Below are positions 19,440-28,101 of a stretch of DNA of 64,000 nt, piece after piece. Each line of letters starts with the position of its first letter. Position 1 is the first letter of the stretch. The stretch spans positions 1 to 64,000 of the forward strand of contig DATAOC010000114.1 in NCBI GenBank assembly GCA_036265915.1, read 5' to 3'. The translations under genes were made by a program, and so were the position numbers. The stretch comes from AR12 sp036265915 (GTDB taxonomy: Bacteria; Methylomirabilota; Methylomirabilia; Rokubacteriales; CSP1-6). The notes beneath the pieces are model-generated. The model was given only the letters and a program-made list of their open reading frames with translations, made no database searches and was not told the DNA's origin.

Positions 19440-21398
19440 GTGCCGGACGCCATCACCTTCGAGCACATCGTCGATTCCGAGCACGGGCTCTGGGACGTGC
19501 AAACCGCGGGCGCCGGGCCGTCAGGGCGGCTGCCGCTGACGGCCGAGATGTTGCTGGAGCGGCCAAGCGGAGACGTCTTCGGCCTCACGCAGAACGCGGG
19601 CATGGGCTGGGACCCGCGCGAGCTCGGGCGTCCGCAGTTCCTCATGCTCGGGACCAATGGCGGCATCCGCGCGGCGGACGGCACGCCGATCGCGCTCGGC
19701 TATCACACTGGACACTGGGAGATCGGTCTGCTGATGCAGGCGGCGGCCGAGGAGCTCCGGGCGCTCGAGTGCCTGCCATTCGCCGCGTACTGCTCGGATC
19801 CGTGCGACGGTCGGACGCAGGGCACGGTCGGCATGATGGACAGCCTCGCCTATCGCAACGACGCGGCGCAGGTGTTCCGCCGGCTCATCCGCTCGCTGCC
19901 GACACGGCGTGGCGTGCTCGGCGTCGCGACGTGCGACAAGGGACTGCCCGCGATGATGCTGGCGCTGACCGCGATGCGCGACCTCCCGTGCGTGCTCGTG
20001 CCCGGCGGCGTGACCCTGCCGCCGCGGGACGGCGAGGACGCGGGCAAGGTGCAGTCGATTGGCGCGCGCTTCGCGCACGGCGAGCTCACGCTCGATCAGG
20101 CGGCCGAGCTCGGCTGTCGCGCATGCGGCTCACCGGGCGGCGGCTGTCAGTTCCTCGGCACCGCCGCCACGTCGCAGGTCATCGGCGAGGCGCTCGGGCT
20201 GTCCCTGCCGCACGCCGCCCTGGCGCCTTCCGGCCAGCCGATCTGGACCGACATGGCGCGCCGCTCGGCGCGCGCGCTGGTGGCGCTCTCGCGCCGCGGG
20301 CTCACCGTGCGCGACATCGTCACCGACGCCGCCGTGCGCAACGCCATGGTCGTCCACGCCGCCGTCGGCGGCTCGACGAACCTGCTGCTGCATCTGCCGG
20401 CCATCGCGCACGCGGCCGGATTGCGGCGACCCGGCGTGGAGGAGTGGATGGACGTGAATCGCCGCGTGCCGCGTCTGGCCGACACGCTGCCGAACGGCCC
20501 GCATCCCACCGTTCGCGCCTTCCTGGCCGGCGGCGTGCCGGAAGTGATGCTGCATCTCCGCCGTCTGCGACTCCTCGACGAGACGGTGCTCACGGTGTCC
20601 GGCGACACGCTGGGCCGCGTGCTCGACTGGTGGGAGGGCTCCGACCGCCGGCGCGTGCTCCGCGATCGCCTGCGGCGCGCCGACGGCGTGGATCCCGACG
20701 ACGTGATCATGGACGCCGCGCGCGCGCGCGCACGCGGGCTCACCAGCACGGTGACCTTTCCGCGCGGCAACCTGGCGCCGGACGGCTCCGTGATCAAGTC
20801 CACCGCCATCGATCCGTCGGTCGTCGATGCCGACGGCGTCTACCGCAAGACGGGTCCGGCGCGCGTCTTCGTCCGCGAGAAGGACGCCATCGCGGCCATC
20901 AAGAACCGTGGCGCCGACGGCCTCAAGGCGGGCGATGTGCTGGTGCTGATCTGCCGTGGCCCGATGGGCGCCGGCATGGAGGAGATCTACCAGATCACCG
21001 CCGCCCTGAAGCACCTGTCGTGGGGCAAGCACGTGGCCGTCATCACCGACGCGCGGTTCTCCGGTGTGTCGACCGGCGCCTGCATCGGCCACGTCGGGCC
21101 CGAGGCGCTCGCCGGTGGGCCCATCGGCAAGGTCCGCGACGGCGACACCATCCGCATCGTGGTCGACCGCAACCGCCTCGAGGGCTCGATCGACCTCGTC
21201 GGCGAGCACGGCGCCGACGCCGGCGCCGACGAGGGCGCGCGTGTGCTGGCGGGACGAGCGCCGCGCCCGGACCTGTCGCCGGATCCGGACCTCCCCGCGG
21301 ACACGCGGCTGTGGGCGGCACTGCAGCAAGCCGGCGGCGGCACGTGGGGCGGCTGCGTCTACGACGTCGACGCCATCGTCGCCGCCCTGAACCGCTGA
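19440..21398 (+). CDS. yjhG: YjhG/YagF-family sugar-acid dehydratase (IlvD/Edd)
   Basis: 652 residues, nearly the length of E. coli YjhG. It follows that branch closely: LPLTAEMLLERPSGD, FGLTQNAGMGW, YCSDPCDGRTQGTVGM, GVATCDKGLPAMM, SIGARFAHGELTLDQA, GSPGGGCQFLGTAATSQ, GGSTNLLLHLPAIAHAAG and the late RFSGVSTGACIGHVGPEA. The conserved cysteines should hold an Fe-S cluster. The E. coli relatives dehydrate D-xylonate to a 2-keto-3-deoxy acid. The start is GTG at 19440 with a very strong GAGGAGG site; TATCAT (19394-19399) is a candidate -10 box. It stands alone on its strand, and the aldolase and kinase it would need are elsewhere. Confidence 0.92.
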   Translation: MPDAITFEHIVDSEHGLWDVQTAGAGPSGRLPLTAEMLLERPSGDVFGLTQNAGMGWDPRELGRPQFLMLGTNGGIRAADGTPIALGYHTGHWEIGLLMQAAAEELRALECLPFAAYCSDPCDGRTQGTVGMMDSLAYRNDAAQVFRRLIRSLPTRRGVLGVATCDKGLPAMMLALTAMRDLPCVLVPGGVTLPPRDGEDAGKVQSIGARFAHGELTLDQAAELGCRACGSPGGGCQFLGTAATSQVIGEALGLSLPHAALAPSGQPIWTDMARRSARALVALSRRGLTVRDIVTDAAVRNAMVVHAAVGGSTNLLLHLPAIAHAAGLRRPGVEEWMDVNRRVPRLADTLPNGPHPTVRAFLAGGVPEVMLHLRRLRLLDETVLTVSGDTLGRVLDWWEGSDRRRVLRDRLRRADGVDPDDVIMDAARARARGLTSTVTFPRGNLAPDGSVIKSTAIDPSVVDADGVYRKTGPARVFVREKDAIAAIKNRGADGLKAGDVLVLICRGPMGAGMEEIYQITAALKHLSWGKHVAVITDARFSGVSTGACIGHVGPEALAGGPIGKVRDGDTIRIVVDRNRLEGSIDLVGEHGADAGADEGARVLAGRAPRPDLSPDPDLPADTRLWAALQQAGGGTWGGCVYDVDAIVAALNR

Positions 21399-21404
21399 GC
21401 CGCG

Positions 21405-22913
21405 TCAGTCCGTCGCGGCCGTCGGCGCGCGCAGCGCGCGGGGAACGACGAGCCGGTCGAGCGCTTCGAACGCGGCATGGATGGCCAGCGCCATCACGGC
21501 CGACGGGACGGCGCCCATCAGGATGGTCCGGACGTCGTTCAGGGCGAGGCCGGTGACGATGAGCGTCCCGTATCCGCCGCCACCGATGAACGCTGCGAGC
21601 GTCGCCGTGCCGACCGTCAGCACGGCGGAGGTCTTGATCCCGGCCATGATCGTGATCGATGCCATCGGCAGCTCGATCCAGGCGAGGCGGCGCCAGCCGG
21701 CGATGCCGAGCGCGGTCGTCATCTCCACGAGGCGCGCGTCGAGGCTGCTGATCCCGGCCAGCGTGTTCCGCACGATCGGGAGCAGCGCGTAGAGGCACAG
21801 CGCGACGAGCGCCGGCACGCGGCCGATCCCGAACAGCGGGATCATGAACGCCAGCAGCGCCAGCGCGGGGATCGTCTGCAGGATGCCGACGCCGGCCAGC
21901 TCGAGCTGCGCCAGCCGCGGCCGTCGTGCGGCGAGGATGCCGAGGGGCAATCCCAGCAGCACCGCGATCGTGAGCGAGACGACCACCAGCGTCAGATGCT
22001 CGCCGGTGAGCTGTCCCAGCTCCGAACGCGGGCTCCGCGTCGCGTCCGGCGCGCGGCCGAGGAAGACGGCCGCCACCTCGCCGAACGGGCGGCGCTCCAG
22101 GTCGGCCAGCGCGTTCAGCCGCGCCATGGTCGCCGTATCGATCCGACCGGCCAGACCTCGCTCGAGCGCCGACCACGTGCGCGGAAACCGCTCCGCGAGG
22201 GAGCGACGCGCGAGCAGGACCGCGCGGTAGTCGGGAAAAAACCGCCGGTCGTCGACGAGCAGCGTGAGGTCCAGGCGCGCGAGCTGACCGTCGGTGGAGA
22301 ACACGTCGATCAGGTCGACGCGGCCGCCCGCCAGTGCGGCGTACGTCAGCGCGTGCTCCATGACCCGCACGTCGGCGAGTCGCAGATCGTAGTAGCGGCG
22401 CAGCCCCGGCCAGCCGTCGTCCCGATCGAGAAACCCAGGATCGAAGGCGGCGGTGAGCCCGGGATGTCGCCGGAGATCGCTGATCGTCGTCACGCCGAGA
22501 CGCGCGGCGGCATCGCGGCGCACCGCGAGCGCGTAGGTGTTGTCGAACCCGATCGGTCCGCCGAGGGTCAGCCCGCGCGGCCCGAGCCGCTCGCGGAGGG
22601 CGTCGATCGCCGTCACGGCCGGCTCCTTGAGGATCGCCACCGCGATGGTTCCCGTGTACTCGGGATAGACGTCGATGTCCCCGCTCGCGAGAGCGCCGTA
22701 GACGATGCCGGTGCCGCCGAGCCCGAATCGCCGCTCGGCGCGCGCCTCGCCGGTCTGCTCGATGATCTGTGCGGCGATCTCGGCCAGGATGTAGCTCTCG
22801 GTGAACGACTTCGAGCCGACCCGGATCGTCGGCGCCTCGGCGTTCGCGGTCCCGCACGCCGCGACCGCGAGCAGACCGCTCGCGAACAGCGTCGTGACGC
22901 GCGGCCGCCGCAT
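21405..22913 (-). CDS. Fused osmoprotectant-binding protein and ABC permease
   Basis: 502 residues joining two functions. Residues 1-25 are a signal-like segment. Residues about 28-290 are an OpuAC/OsmF-type substrate-binding domain (RVGSKSFTESYILAEI, FGLGGTGIVYGALASGDIDVYPEYTGT, DNTYALAVRR, DVFSTDGQLARLDL). From about 305 to 490 is a five- to six-helix BPD_transp_1 permease with the EAA-like loop DARLVEMTTALGIAGWRRLAWIELP. It should import glycine betaine, choline or a related compatible solute. In this subfamily the two domains are often separate genes; here they are one polypeptide. It begins one base after the ATPase gene's stop, completing a two-gene importer. Confidence 0.9.
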   Translation of the reverse strand: MRRPRVTTLFASGLLAVAACGTANAEAPTIRVGSKSFTESYILAEIAAQIIEQTGEARAERRFGLGGTGIVYGALASGDIDVYPEYTGTIAVAILKEPAVTAIDALRERLGPRGLTLGGPIGFDNTYALAVRRDAAARLGVTTISDLRRHPGLTAAFDPGFLDRDDGWPGLRRYYDLRLADVRVMEHALTYAALAGGRVDLIDVFSTDGQLARLDLTLLVDDRRFFPDYRAVLLARRSLAERFPRTWSALERGLAGRIDTATMARLNALADLERRPFGEVAAVFLGRAPDATRSPRSELGQLTGEHLTLVVVSLTIAVLLGLPLGILAARRPRLAQLELAGVGILQTIPALALLAFMIPLFGIGRVPALVALCLYALLPIVRNTLAGISSLDARLVEMTTALGIAGWRRLAWIELPMASITIMAGIKTSAVLTVGTATLAAFIGGGGYGTLIVTGLALNDVRTILMGAVPSAVMALAIHAAFEALDRLVVPRALRAPTAATD

Positions 22914-22914
22914 C

Positions 22915-23631
22915 TCAGAGCTCCCGCGTCATGTCGGACGGCGGCAGCTGGGCCCGCAGGAACTCGGCGACGAACGGCTCGGCCGGGCGGCGGGCGAGAT
23001 CGGCGAACGCTCCCGTCTGCACCACGCGTCCGTGTCGCAGGAGCGTGATGGTGGTGCCGAACACGAACGCTTCCCGGATGTCGTGGGTCACGACGACGAC
23101 CGTCTTGCGGACCTCGGCGATCACGCGCACGAGATGCCGCTGCAGCTCTGCGCGCGCGATGGGGTCGAGCGCGCCGAGCGGCTCGTCGAGCAGCAGCACC
23201 GGTGGATCGAGGATCAGCGCGCGGAGGAGGCTGGCGCGCTGACGCTGTCCGCCGCTGAGCTCGTGCGGGTAGACGCGCAGTAGCGCCGGCTCCAGCCCGA
23301 CGAGCTCCGCCAGCGTCCGCAGTCGCGCCTCCTGCGCGGCGGCGCTCCACCCGGCGGCGCGTGCGGGCAGCGTGACGTTCCGGGCGACGCTCAGGTGCGG
23401 GTAGAGCGCGCCTTCCTGCACCACGTAGCCCATGCGGCCGACGGCGTCGACGCGCACGGTGCCGGAGTCCGGCTTCAGCAGGCCGAGGATGAGCTTCAGG
23501 ATCGTCGACTTGCCGGAGCCCGTTGAGCCGAGCAGGACGTGGGTGTGGCCGGACTCCACCGTCAGCGACACGTCGTCGAGCGCCACGCGGCCGCCGAAGG
23601 CCTTGGTGACGCTGGCAAGCGCGATCATCAT
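22915..23631 (-). CDS. Osmoprotectant ABC transporter ATP-binding protein
   Basis: 238 residues with all ABC ATPase motifs: Walker A GSTGSGKST (about 36-44), the Q-loop in YVVQEGAL, signature LSGGQRQR, Walker B VLLLDEP, D-loop GALDPIAR and switch histidine VVVTHDIREA. The HDIREA/F context is typical of the OpuA/ProV-like quaternary-amine branch, but the regulatory CBS domains of ProV are absent. It energises the binding-protein/permease fusion encoded directly downstream. Two consecutive ATG codons begin the frame; the exact start is uncertain by one codon. No strong Shine-Dalgarno is visible in the 27-base gap to the upstream DUF2214 gene, so it is probably co-transcribed with it. Confidence 0.92.
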   Translation of the reverse strand: MMIALASVTKAFGGRVALDDVSLTVESGHTHVLLGSTGSGKSTILKLILGLLKPDSGTVRVDAVGRMGYVVQEGALYPHLSVARNVTLPARAAGWSAAAQEARLRTLAELVGLEPALLRVYPHELSGGQRQRASLLRALILDPPVLLLDEPLGALDPIARAELQRHLVRVIAEVRKTVVVVTHDIREAFVFGTTITLLRHGRVVQTGAFADLARRPAEPFVAEFLRAQLPPSDMTREL

Positions 23632-23658
23632 CGCGGCCGCCGTCGGCGGCCCGCCCTC

Positions 23659-24102
23659 TCAGCGGCCGATGCCGCGCGCCATGAGCACGGCCATGAGCGG
23701 CATCAGCGCGAGCAGCGCCAGCTCCAGGTGGATCAGCCGGCGGACACCGAGCACCGCGCCGTTGTCGGGCAGCGCGCCGCCGGTTTCCATCGCGCGGCGC
23801 CAGCGGATGAAGCGCATGGTCGGTACGATCGAGACGACCGCGATGACGACATAGAGCGCCATCTTCGCGTGGAAGGCGGGGTTGGTCCGGTAGAAGTCGA
23901 ATCCCTTGGCGTAGAAGAAGAGCCGCAGCAGTCCGGTCGCCAGCGCGCCGAGGGCGCCGGCGAAGAAGACGATGTCGAGGCGGGGCAGCAGCCGCACCTG
24001 CTCGGGTCCGAGGCCCGGCCGGCACACCAGGAGCTCGGCCGTGAGAAAGGCGCCGAGGACGATGATGGAGAGGTAGTGCAGGTAGGCGAGGAGCGGCTCC
24101 AT
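23659..24102 (-). CDS. DUF2214-like four-helix membrane protein
   Basis: 147 residues with four hydrophobic helices: about 6-24 (LHYLSIIVLGAFLTAELLV), 46-66 (DIVFFAGALGALATGLLRLFF), 82-99 and 125-144. The pattern HYLSI, an Arg/Lys-rich loop around RRAMETGG and the FYAKGFDFYRTNPAFHAKM stretch match the DUF2214 family of small inner-membrane proteins with no known function; a distant likeness to CopD-type proteins is possible. A TAGGAT box (24112-24117) nine bases before the ATG and the absence of a Shine-Dalgarno fit a leaderless start. It lies between the EamA transporter and the osmolyte ABC genes, all minus strand. Confidence 0.7.
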   Translation of the reverse strand: MEPLLAYLHYLSIIVLGAFLTAELLVCRPGLGPEQVRLLPRLDIVFFAGALGALATGLLRLFFYAKGFDFYRTNPAFHAKMALYVVIAVVSIVPTMRFIRWRRAMETGGALPDNGAVLGVRRLIHLELALLALMPLMAVLMARGIGR

Positions 24103-24114
24103 GCCGCCCCGATC

Positions 24115-25014
24115 CTATCGCGAGTCGCCGCTCCGGTGCGCCAGCCACAATCCGGCGCCCACACAGAGAAGGCCGCCCGCGGCCGCGGCGGTGACGCGCT
24201 CGCCCAGCAGCAGCGCACCGAGGCCGGCCGCCGTGAACGGGCTGAGCGCGAGAAAAACCGTCACGTCGGTGGCCGGCGCGTGACCGAGCGCCCACAGCCA
24301 CAGCACGTAGCCGACGCCGCTGCCGACGCCGATGAACATGACGGCGCCCCACCCGGCAGCGGTCAGGTGCGGCCAGCGCGCGAAGAACCCCTCGCCGGCC
24401 GCGAGCAACGCCAGGAACGCGACGGAGGCCAGCATGGCGAACGCGCTCACCGACACGGTCGGGTACGCGCGGACGTAGGGACGGTACAGGACGCTGCAGA
24501 CGGCGCCGCACAGCGCGCTCGCCAGAACCGCGGCCTCGCCGATCCACTGGCTCGTGCCGCCGCCACGCTGCAGGGCCTTCTCGCCGAGTGCCACGCCGAC
24601 GCCGACCAGTGTGAGCGCCACGCCGGCCGTCTTGGCGGCGCTCAGACGCTCGTGGCCCAGCGCCGCCGCCAGCAGCATGGTGAGCAGCGGGAAGGTCGCG
24701 AAGATCAGCGCGGCGCGCGCGGACGGGATGAACCGCAGCCCGACGTTCAGCAGGGCGATCAGGATCCCGAATTGCGTGATGCCGAGCAGCGCGATGGGCG
24801 CGACGTCGCGGGCCGAGAACCGCGGCCGCGGCGCCGCCAGCACGACGGGCAGCAAGCAGAGGAACCCGATCGCGTAGCGCAGCAGTGCCAGCGACGCCGG
24901 ACCCGTCTGGTCGACGACGAAGCGCGTGGCCACCATGGCCGAGCCGACCTGGATGCCGGTAGCGGCGGCGGCCGCCGTCGCCAGCGCCCGCCGAGTCAGA
25001 GCGTCTTCTCCCAC
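24115..25014 (-). CDS. EamA/DMT-family drug/metabolite transporter
   Basis: About 299 residues with ten hydrophobic helices arranged as two EamA repeats. Landmarks are ATRFVVDQTGPASLALLRY in the first repeat, ARAALIFATFPLLTMLLAAA near the end of helix 3-4, and the second repeat ending in LSPFTAAGLGALLLGERVT, a hallmark of the family (L-x-P-x-x-A-x-L-x-x-x-x-L-G-E). Substrate is not predictable. The GTG at 25014 gives the full first helix and a 19-base overlap with the upstream MarR-GNAT gene; CTG at 24999, overlapping that stop as CTGA, is an alternative. Co-expression with the regulator is therefore likely. Confidence 0.85.
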   Translation of the reverse strand: MGEDALTRRALATAAAAATGIQVGSAMVATRFVVDQTGPASLALLRYAIGFLCLLPVVLAAPRPRFSARDVAPIALLGITQFGILIALLNVGLRFIPSARAALIFATFPLLTMLLAAALGHERLSAAKTAGVALTLVGVGVALGEKALQRGGGTSQWIGEAAVLASALCGAVCSVLYRPYVRAYPTVSVSAFAMLASVAFLALLAAGEGFFARWPHLTAAGWGAVMFIGVGSGVGYVLWLWALGHAPATDVTVFLALSPFTAAGLGALLLGERVTAAAAGGLLCVGAGLWLAHRSGDSR

Positions 25015-25934
25015 GTCTCGCCCACGAGGTCGTGTCCGAAGCTGCGATGTCGCTCGCTGTCGATCAGACGATAGCCGCCGCCCTCGTAGATGCGCCGTGC
25101 GGACGTGAGCACGCTGTTCGTCCAGAGCACGATCTTGCGGTACCCGGCGTCGCGCGCGAAGCGCTCGCACTCGGCCACCAGGCGCGCGCCGATGCCGAGG
25201 CCGCGCGCGCGGGGCTCGACCAGCAGCAAGCGCAGCTGTGCGACGGTCTTCGAGCGCTTCACGAGGAACACCGAGCCGACGCGCTCGCCGTCCTTCTCGG
25301 CGATCCAGCAGCGCTCGCGGGCGGGATCGTAGCGCTCGATGAAGCGTGCCGCGATCGCGGCGACCAGCGCCTCGAAGTGCTCGTCCCACCCGTACTCCTC
25401 GGCGTAGAGCGCGCCGTGGCGCTGCACGACCCAGCCTATGTCGCCCGGCCGGTGAAGCCGCAGGCTGAAGGGCGGCGCCGCCGCGGCACCGCCGAGAACG
25501 GTCTCGATGAGCCGCATGGCCTCGACGACGCGCTCCTGGTCCGCGTCCGACAGCGGGGCCAGCAGCGCGACCATCTCCTGGTGCGACCGGGCGCCGAGGG
25601 GCGCGAAGGCCGCCCGCCCGGCCGCCGTGAGGGCCACGTGACTGCGTCGGCCGTCCGAATCCGAACGTGTCCGGGCGATGAGCCCGCGCCGCTCGAAGCC
25701 GCGCAGCAGGCGGCTCAGGTACCCCGCGTCGAGCCTCAGCTCCCTGCCCAGCTCGGACGCCGTGGGCGGCGCGGGCCGGTGGGCGAGCTCGTACAGCACG
25801 CGCACTTCGGCGAGCGAGAAGTCGCCGCCGAGGTAGTGCAGCACGCCGATCCGCGAGGTGTAGAAGCGGTTGAACTGGCGCACGGTCGCCACCCGGCGCT
25901 CGAGCTCCGCGCTGCTCGTGCTCTCTCCTGCCAT
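24996..25934 (-). CDS. MarR-type regulator fused to GNAT acetyltransferase
   Basis: 312 residues. Residues about 5-145 form a MarR winged-helix domain (EVRVLYELAHRPAPPTASELGRELRLDAGYLSRL, then a wing with RTRSDSDGRRSHVALT). Residues about 155-310 are a GNAT N-acetyltransferase with the acetyl-CoA loop VEPRARGLGIGARLV, followed by ARRIYEGGGYRLI. Such fusions couple DNA binding to acetyl-transfer; the acceptor is unknown. ATG 25934 is preferred; an in-frame TTG 24 bases upstream is possible. A 17-base inverted repeat lies in the divergent spacer to the aldehyde oxidoreductase gene and is its likely operator. Confidence 0.88.
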   Translation of the reverse strand: MAGESTSSAELERRVATVRQFNRFYTSRIGVLHYLGGDFSLAEVRVLYELAHRPAPPTASELGRELRLDAGYLSRLLRGFERRGLIARTRSDSDGRRSHVALTAAGRAAFAPLGARSHQEMVALLAPLSDADQERVVEAMRLIETVLGGAAAAPPFSLRLHRPGDIGWVVQRHGALYAEEYGWDEHFEALVAAIAARFIERYDPARERCWIAEKDGERVGSVFLVKRSKTVAQLRLLLVEPRARGLGIGARLVAECERFARDAGYRKIVLWTNSVLTSARRIYEGGGYRLIDSERHRSFGHDLVGETWEKTL

Positions 25935-25961
25935 GGCTGATTGCCGATGATCAATCAATTA

Positions 25962-25978
25962 AGTTGCCAAAGTCAACT
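25962..25978. promoter_or_regulatory. Putative MarR operator
   Basis: AGTTGCCAAAGTCAACT: five-base arms AGTTG/CAACT and the further symmetric pair C6/G11, giving AGTTGNCNNNGNCAACT. It lies in the only AT-richer patch of the spacer between the MarR-GNAT gene and the aldehyde oxidoreductase gene. Length and form suit a MarR dimer. A TACCAT box at 26001-26006 downstream could be the -10 of the plus-strand gene. Confidence 0.55.
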
Positions 25979-26032
25979 GTATCGACCGGCTCTTGTCGTG
26001 TACCATCGCCGCACCCACCGAGGAGGCGCGAC

Positions 26033-27892
26033 ATGGCCGTGACTGCCAGGCTGCTGCACGTGGATCTGACGAATCGCGAGACGCGCACGGAGGAGATCGC
26101 CGAGCCGCTGCTCCGCAAGTACCTCGGCGGCGGCGCGCTGGCCGCGCACATCCTGCTGCGCGACCTTCCGCCCAACGCCGACCCGCTCGGTCCCGACAAC
26201 GTGCTGGTCTTCACCACGAGCGTGATCAACGGCATGTCGCTGTCGGGCACGAACCGCTACACGGCCGCCGCCAAGTCGCCCCTCACCGGCGGCTACGGCG
26301 AGTCCGAGGCCGGCGGCTGGTGGGCGCCGGAGCTCCGCGCCGCCGGCTGGGACGGCGTCGTCGTCCACGGCGCGTCGCCCACGCCGGTGTGGCTGTGGAT
26401 CAAGGACGACAAGGTCGAGTTCCGGGACGCGAGCCGGTACTGGGGCAAGCTCACGGGCGAGGTGCAGGACGGGATCGAGGCCGAGCTCGGCGACAAGCGC
26501 GTGCGGACGCTGCAGTGCGGTGTGGCCGGCGAGCGCGGCGTGCGATTCGCCGCCATCGTCAACCAGTTGAAGCACTTCCACGGCCGAGGCGGGCTCGGCG
26601 CCGTCATGGGCAGCAAGAAGCTGAAGGCCATCGTCGTGCGGGGCAGCAAGCCGCCGGCGGCGGCCGACAAGGACGGCGCCAAGAAGCAGCTCGTGTTCTT
26701 CAAGGATCACTACGATCGCGCCACCGACCGCTTCCACCAGCTCGGCTCCTCCGGCGGCGTGCTGGCGCTCGAGGCGAGCGGCATCCTGCCGACGCGTAAC
26801 TTCCGCGATGGCTCGTTCGAGGGCGCCAAGGACATCAGCGGTCAGAAGATGCGGGACACGATCCTCGTCAACCGCGGCACCTGCTATGCGTGCGCGGTGG
26901 CGTGCAAGCGCGAGGTCGAGGTCAAGGAGCTCGGCGTGACGCCGAAGTACGGCGGCCCGGAGTACGAGACGCTGGCCGCCTCGGGCTCGCTGCTCGGCGT
27001 GCGAGACCTCAACAAGCTGGCGCTGATCAACCAGCTCTACGCCCAGTACGTGCTGGACTCCATCTCCTGCGGCGCCGCCATCGCGTTCGCGATGGAGTGC
27101 TACGAGCACGGCATCGTCACCCGGGACATGGCGGGCGGACTCGATCTCACCTGGGGCAACGTCGACGCGGTGATCGAGCTGATCCACCAGATCGGCAAGC
27201 GGGAAGGCCAGCTGGGCACGCTGCTCGGCGAGGGCGTCAAGCGCGCGGCCAGACAGCTCGGAAAGGGCTCGGAGCGGTTCGCGCTCCACGTGAAGGGGCA
27301 GGAGCTCCCCATGCACGATCCGCGTGGCAAGAAGGGTCTCTCGCTCGCGTACGCGATCTCGCCGACGGGCGCCGACCACATGGAGGCGCCGCACGATCCG
27401 CTCTACGCGGGCTTCCACCCGCAAGGACATCCGCTCGGCGTGCTCGGACTGATCGAGCCGCTCGATCCGCTGACGCTCGACGCGCGGAAGGTCCGCGCGT
27501 TCTACGTCACGCAGCAGGTCTGGAGCGCGTACAACTCGGTGGGAATGTGCGACTTCGTCGGCGCCCCGCTCAACGCCATGCAGCTGCAGCCGATGATCGA
27601 CTACGTCAACGCCGTGACCGGCTGGAACATGAGCCTCTACGAGCTCATGAAGGTCGGCGAGCGGAACAACACGCTGGCCAGAATCTTCAATGTGCGCGAA
27701 GGATTTACACCCGAGGACGACGTCCTGCCGCAGCGGCTGCACGAGGGCCTCGGGAACGGGGCGCTGAAGGGCGAGAAAGTCGACCCGGACGAGTTCTTCG
27801 CCGCGCGCCGGACCTATTACGAGATGGCCGGCTGGGATCCACAGACCGGCCGGCCGAGCGCGGCAAAGCTGGCCGAGCTCGGAATCGCCTAG
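26033..27892 (+). CDS. Aldehyde:ferredoxin oxidoreductase family protein
   Basis: 619 residues of the tungsten/molybdopterin AOR family. The N-terminal domain has YLGGGALAAHILLRDLPPNADPLGPDN, TGTN-like LSGTNRYTAAAKSPLTGGYGESEAGG and NQLKHFHGRGGLGAVMGSKKLKA. The [4Fe-4S] ligands are Cys284, Cys287 and Cys291 (CYACAVAC), with a fourth cysteine in NSVGMCDF. These enzymes oxidise aldehydes to acids, passing electrons to ferredoxin, or work in reverse; the substrate is unknown. The start ATG follows GAGGAGG. The gene is divergent from the MarR-GNAT regulator, whose putative operator lies in the shared spacer. No ferredoxin or moa/moe gene is adjacent. Confidence 0.92.
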   Translation: MAVTARLLHVDLTNRETRTEEIAEPLLRKYLGGGALAAHILLRDLPPNADPLGPDNVLVFTTSVINGMSLSGTNRYTAAAKSPLTGGYGESEAGGWWAPELRAAGWDGVVVHGASPTPVWLWIKDDKVEFRDASRYWGKLTGEVQDGIEAELGDKRVRTLQCGVAGERGVRFAAIVNQLKHFHGRGGLGAVMGSKKLKAIVVRGSKPPAAADKDGAKKQLVFFKDHYDRATDRFHQLGSSGGVLALEASGILPTRNFRDGSFEGAKDISGQKMRDTILVNRGTCYACAVACKREVEVKELGVTPKYGGPEYETLAASGSLLGVRDLNKLALINQLYAQYVLDSISCGAAIAFAMECYEHGIVTRDMAGGLDLTWGNVDAVIELIHQIGKREGQLGTLLGEGVKRAARQLGKGSERFALHVKGQELPMHDPRGKKGLSLAYAISPTGADHMEAPHDPLYAGFHPQGHPLGVLGLIEPLDPLTLDARKVRAFYVTQQVWSAYNSVGMCDFVGAPLNAMQLQPMIDYVNAVTGWNMSLYELMKVGERNNTLARIFNVREGFTPEDDVLPQRLHEGLGNGALKGEKVDPDEFFAARRTYYEMAGWDPQTGRPSAAKLAELGIA

Positions 27893-27912
27893 CGCGGCAA
27901 CAGAAAAACCAA

Positions 27913-27983
27913 CGGGCGGGGCGTCCGCCCTCGACGCTTCGGAGCTTGCGCTCCGGCGAATCGAAGGGCTGAGGCCCCGCCCG
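27913..27983. terminator. Nested triple-stem hairpin element
   Basis: The spacer between two convergent genes holds a 71-base imperfect palindrome: outer arms CGGGCGGGGC (27913-27922) and GCCCCGCCCG (27974-27983), middle arms GCCCTCGA (27927-27934) and TCGAAGGGC (27961-27969, one bulge), and inner arms CGGAGC/GCTCCG (27940-27945, 27950-27955) around a TTGC loop. It may be a bidirectional terminator or a REP-like repeat. The remaining bases of the 209-base spacer show nothing else. Confidence 0.6.
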
Positions 27984-28101
27984 CTGTAACAGCACTCGTC
28001 ACGTCAGCCGTCGTTCCGTGGAGGGTTGAGATCCTCGGACCGGCGGTACCCACGTTCCTCGTACCGTCGACCATCACGTATTGCAGGCCCGATGCCAGCC
28101 A

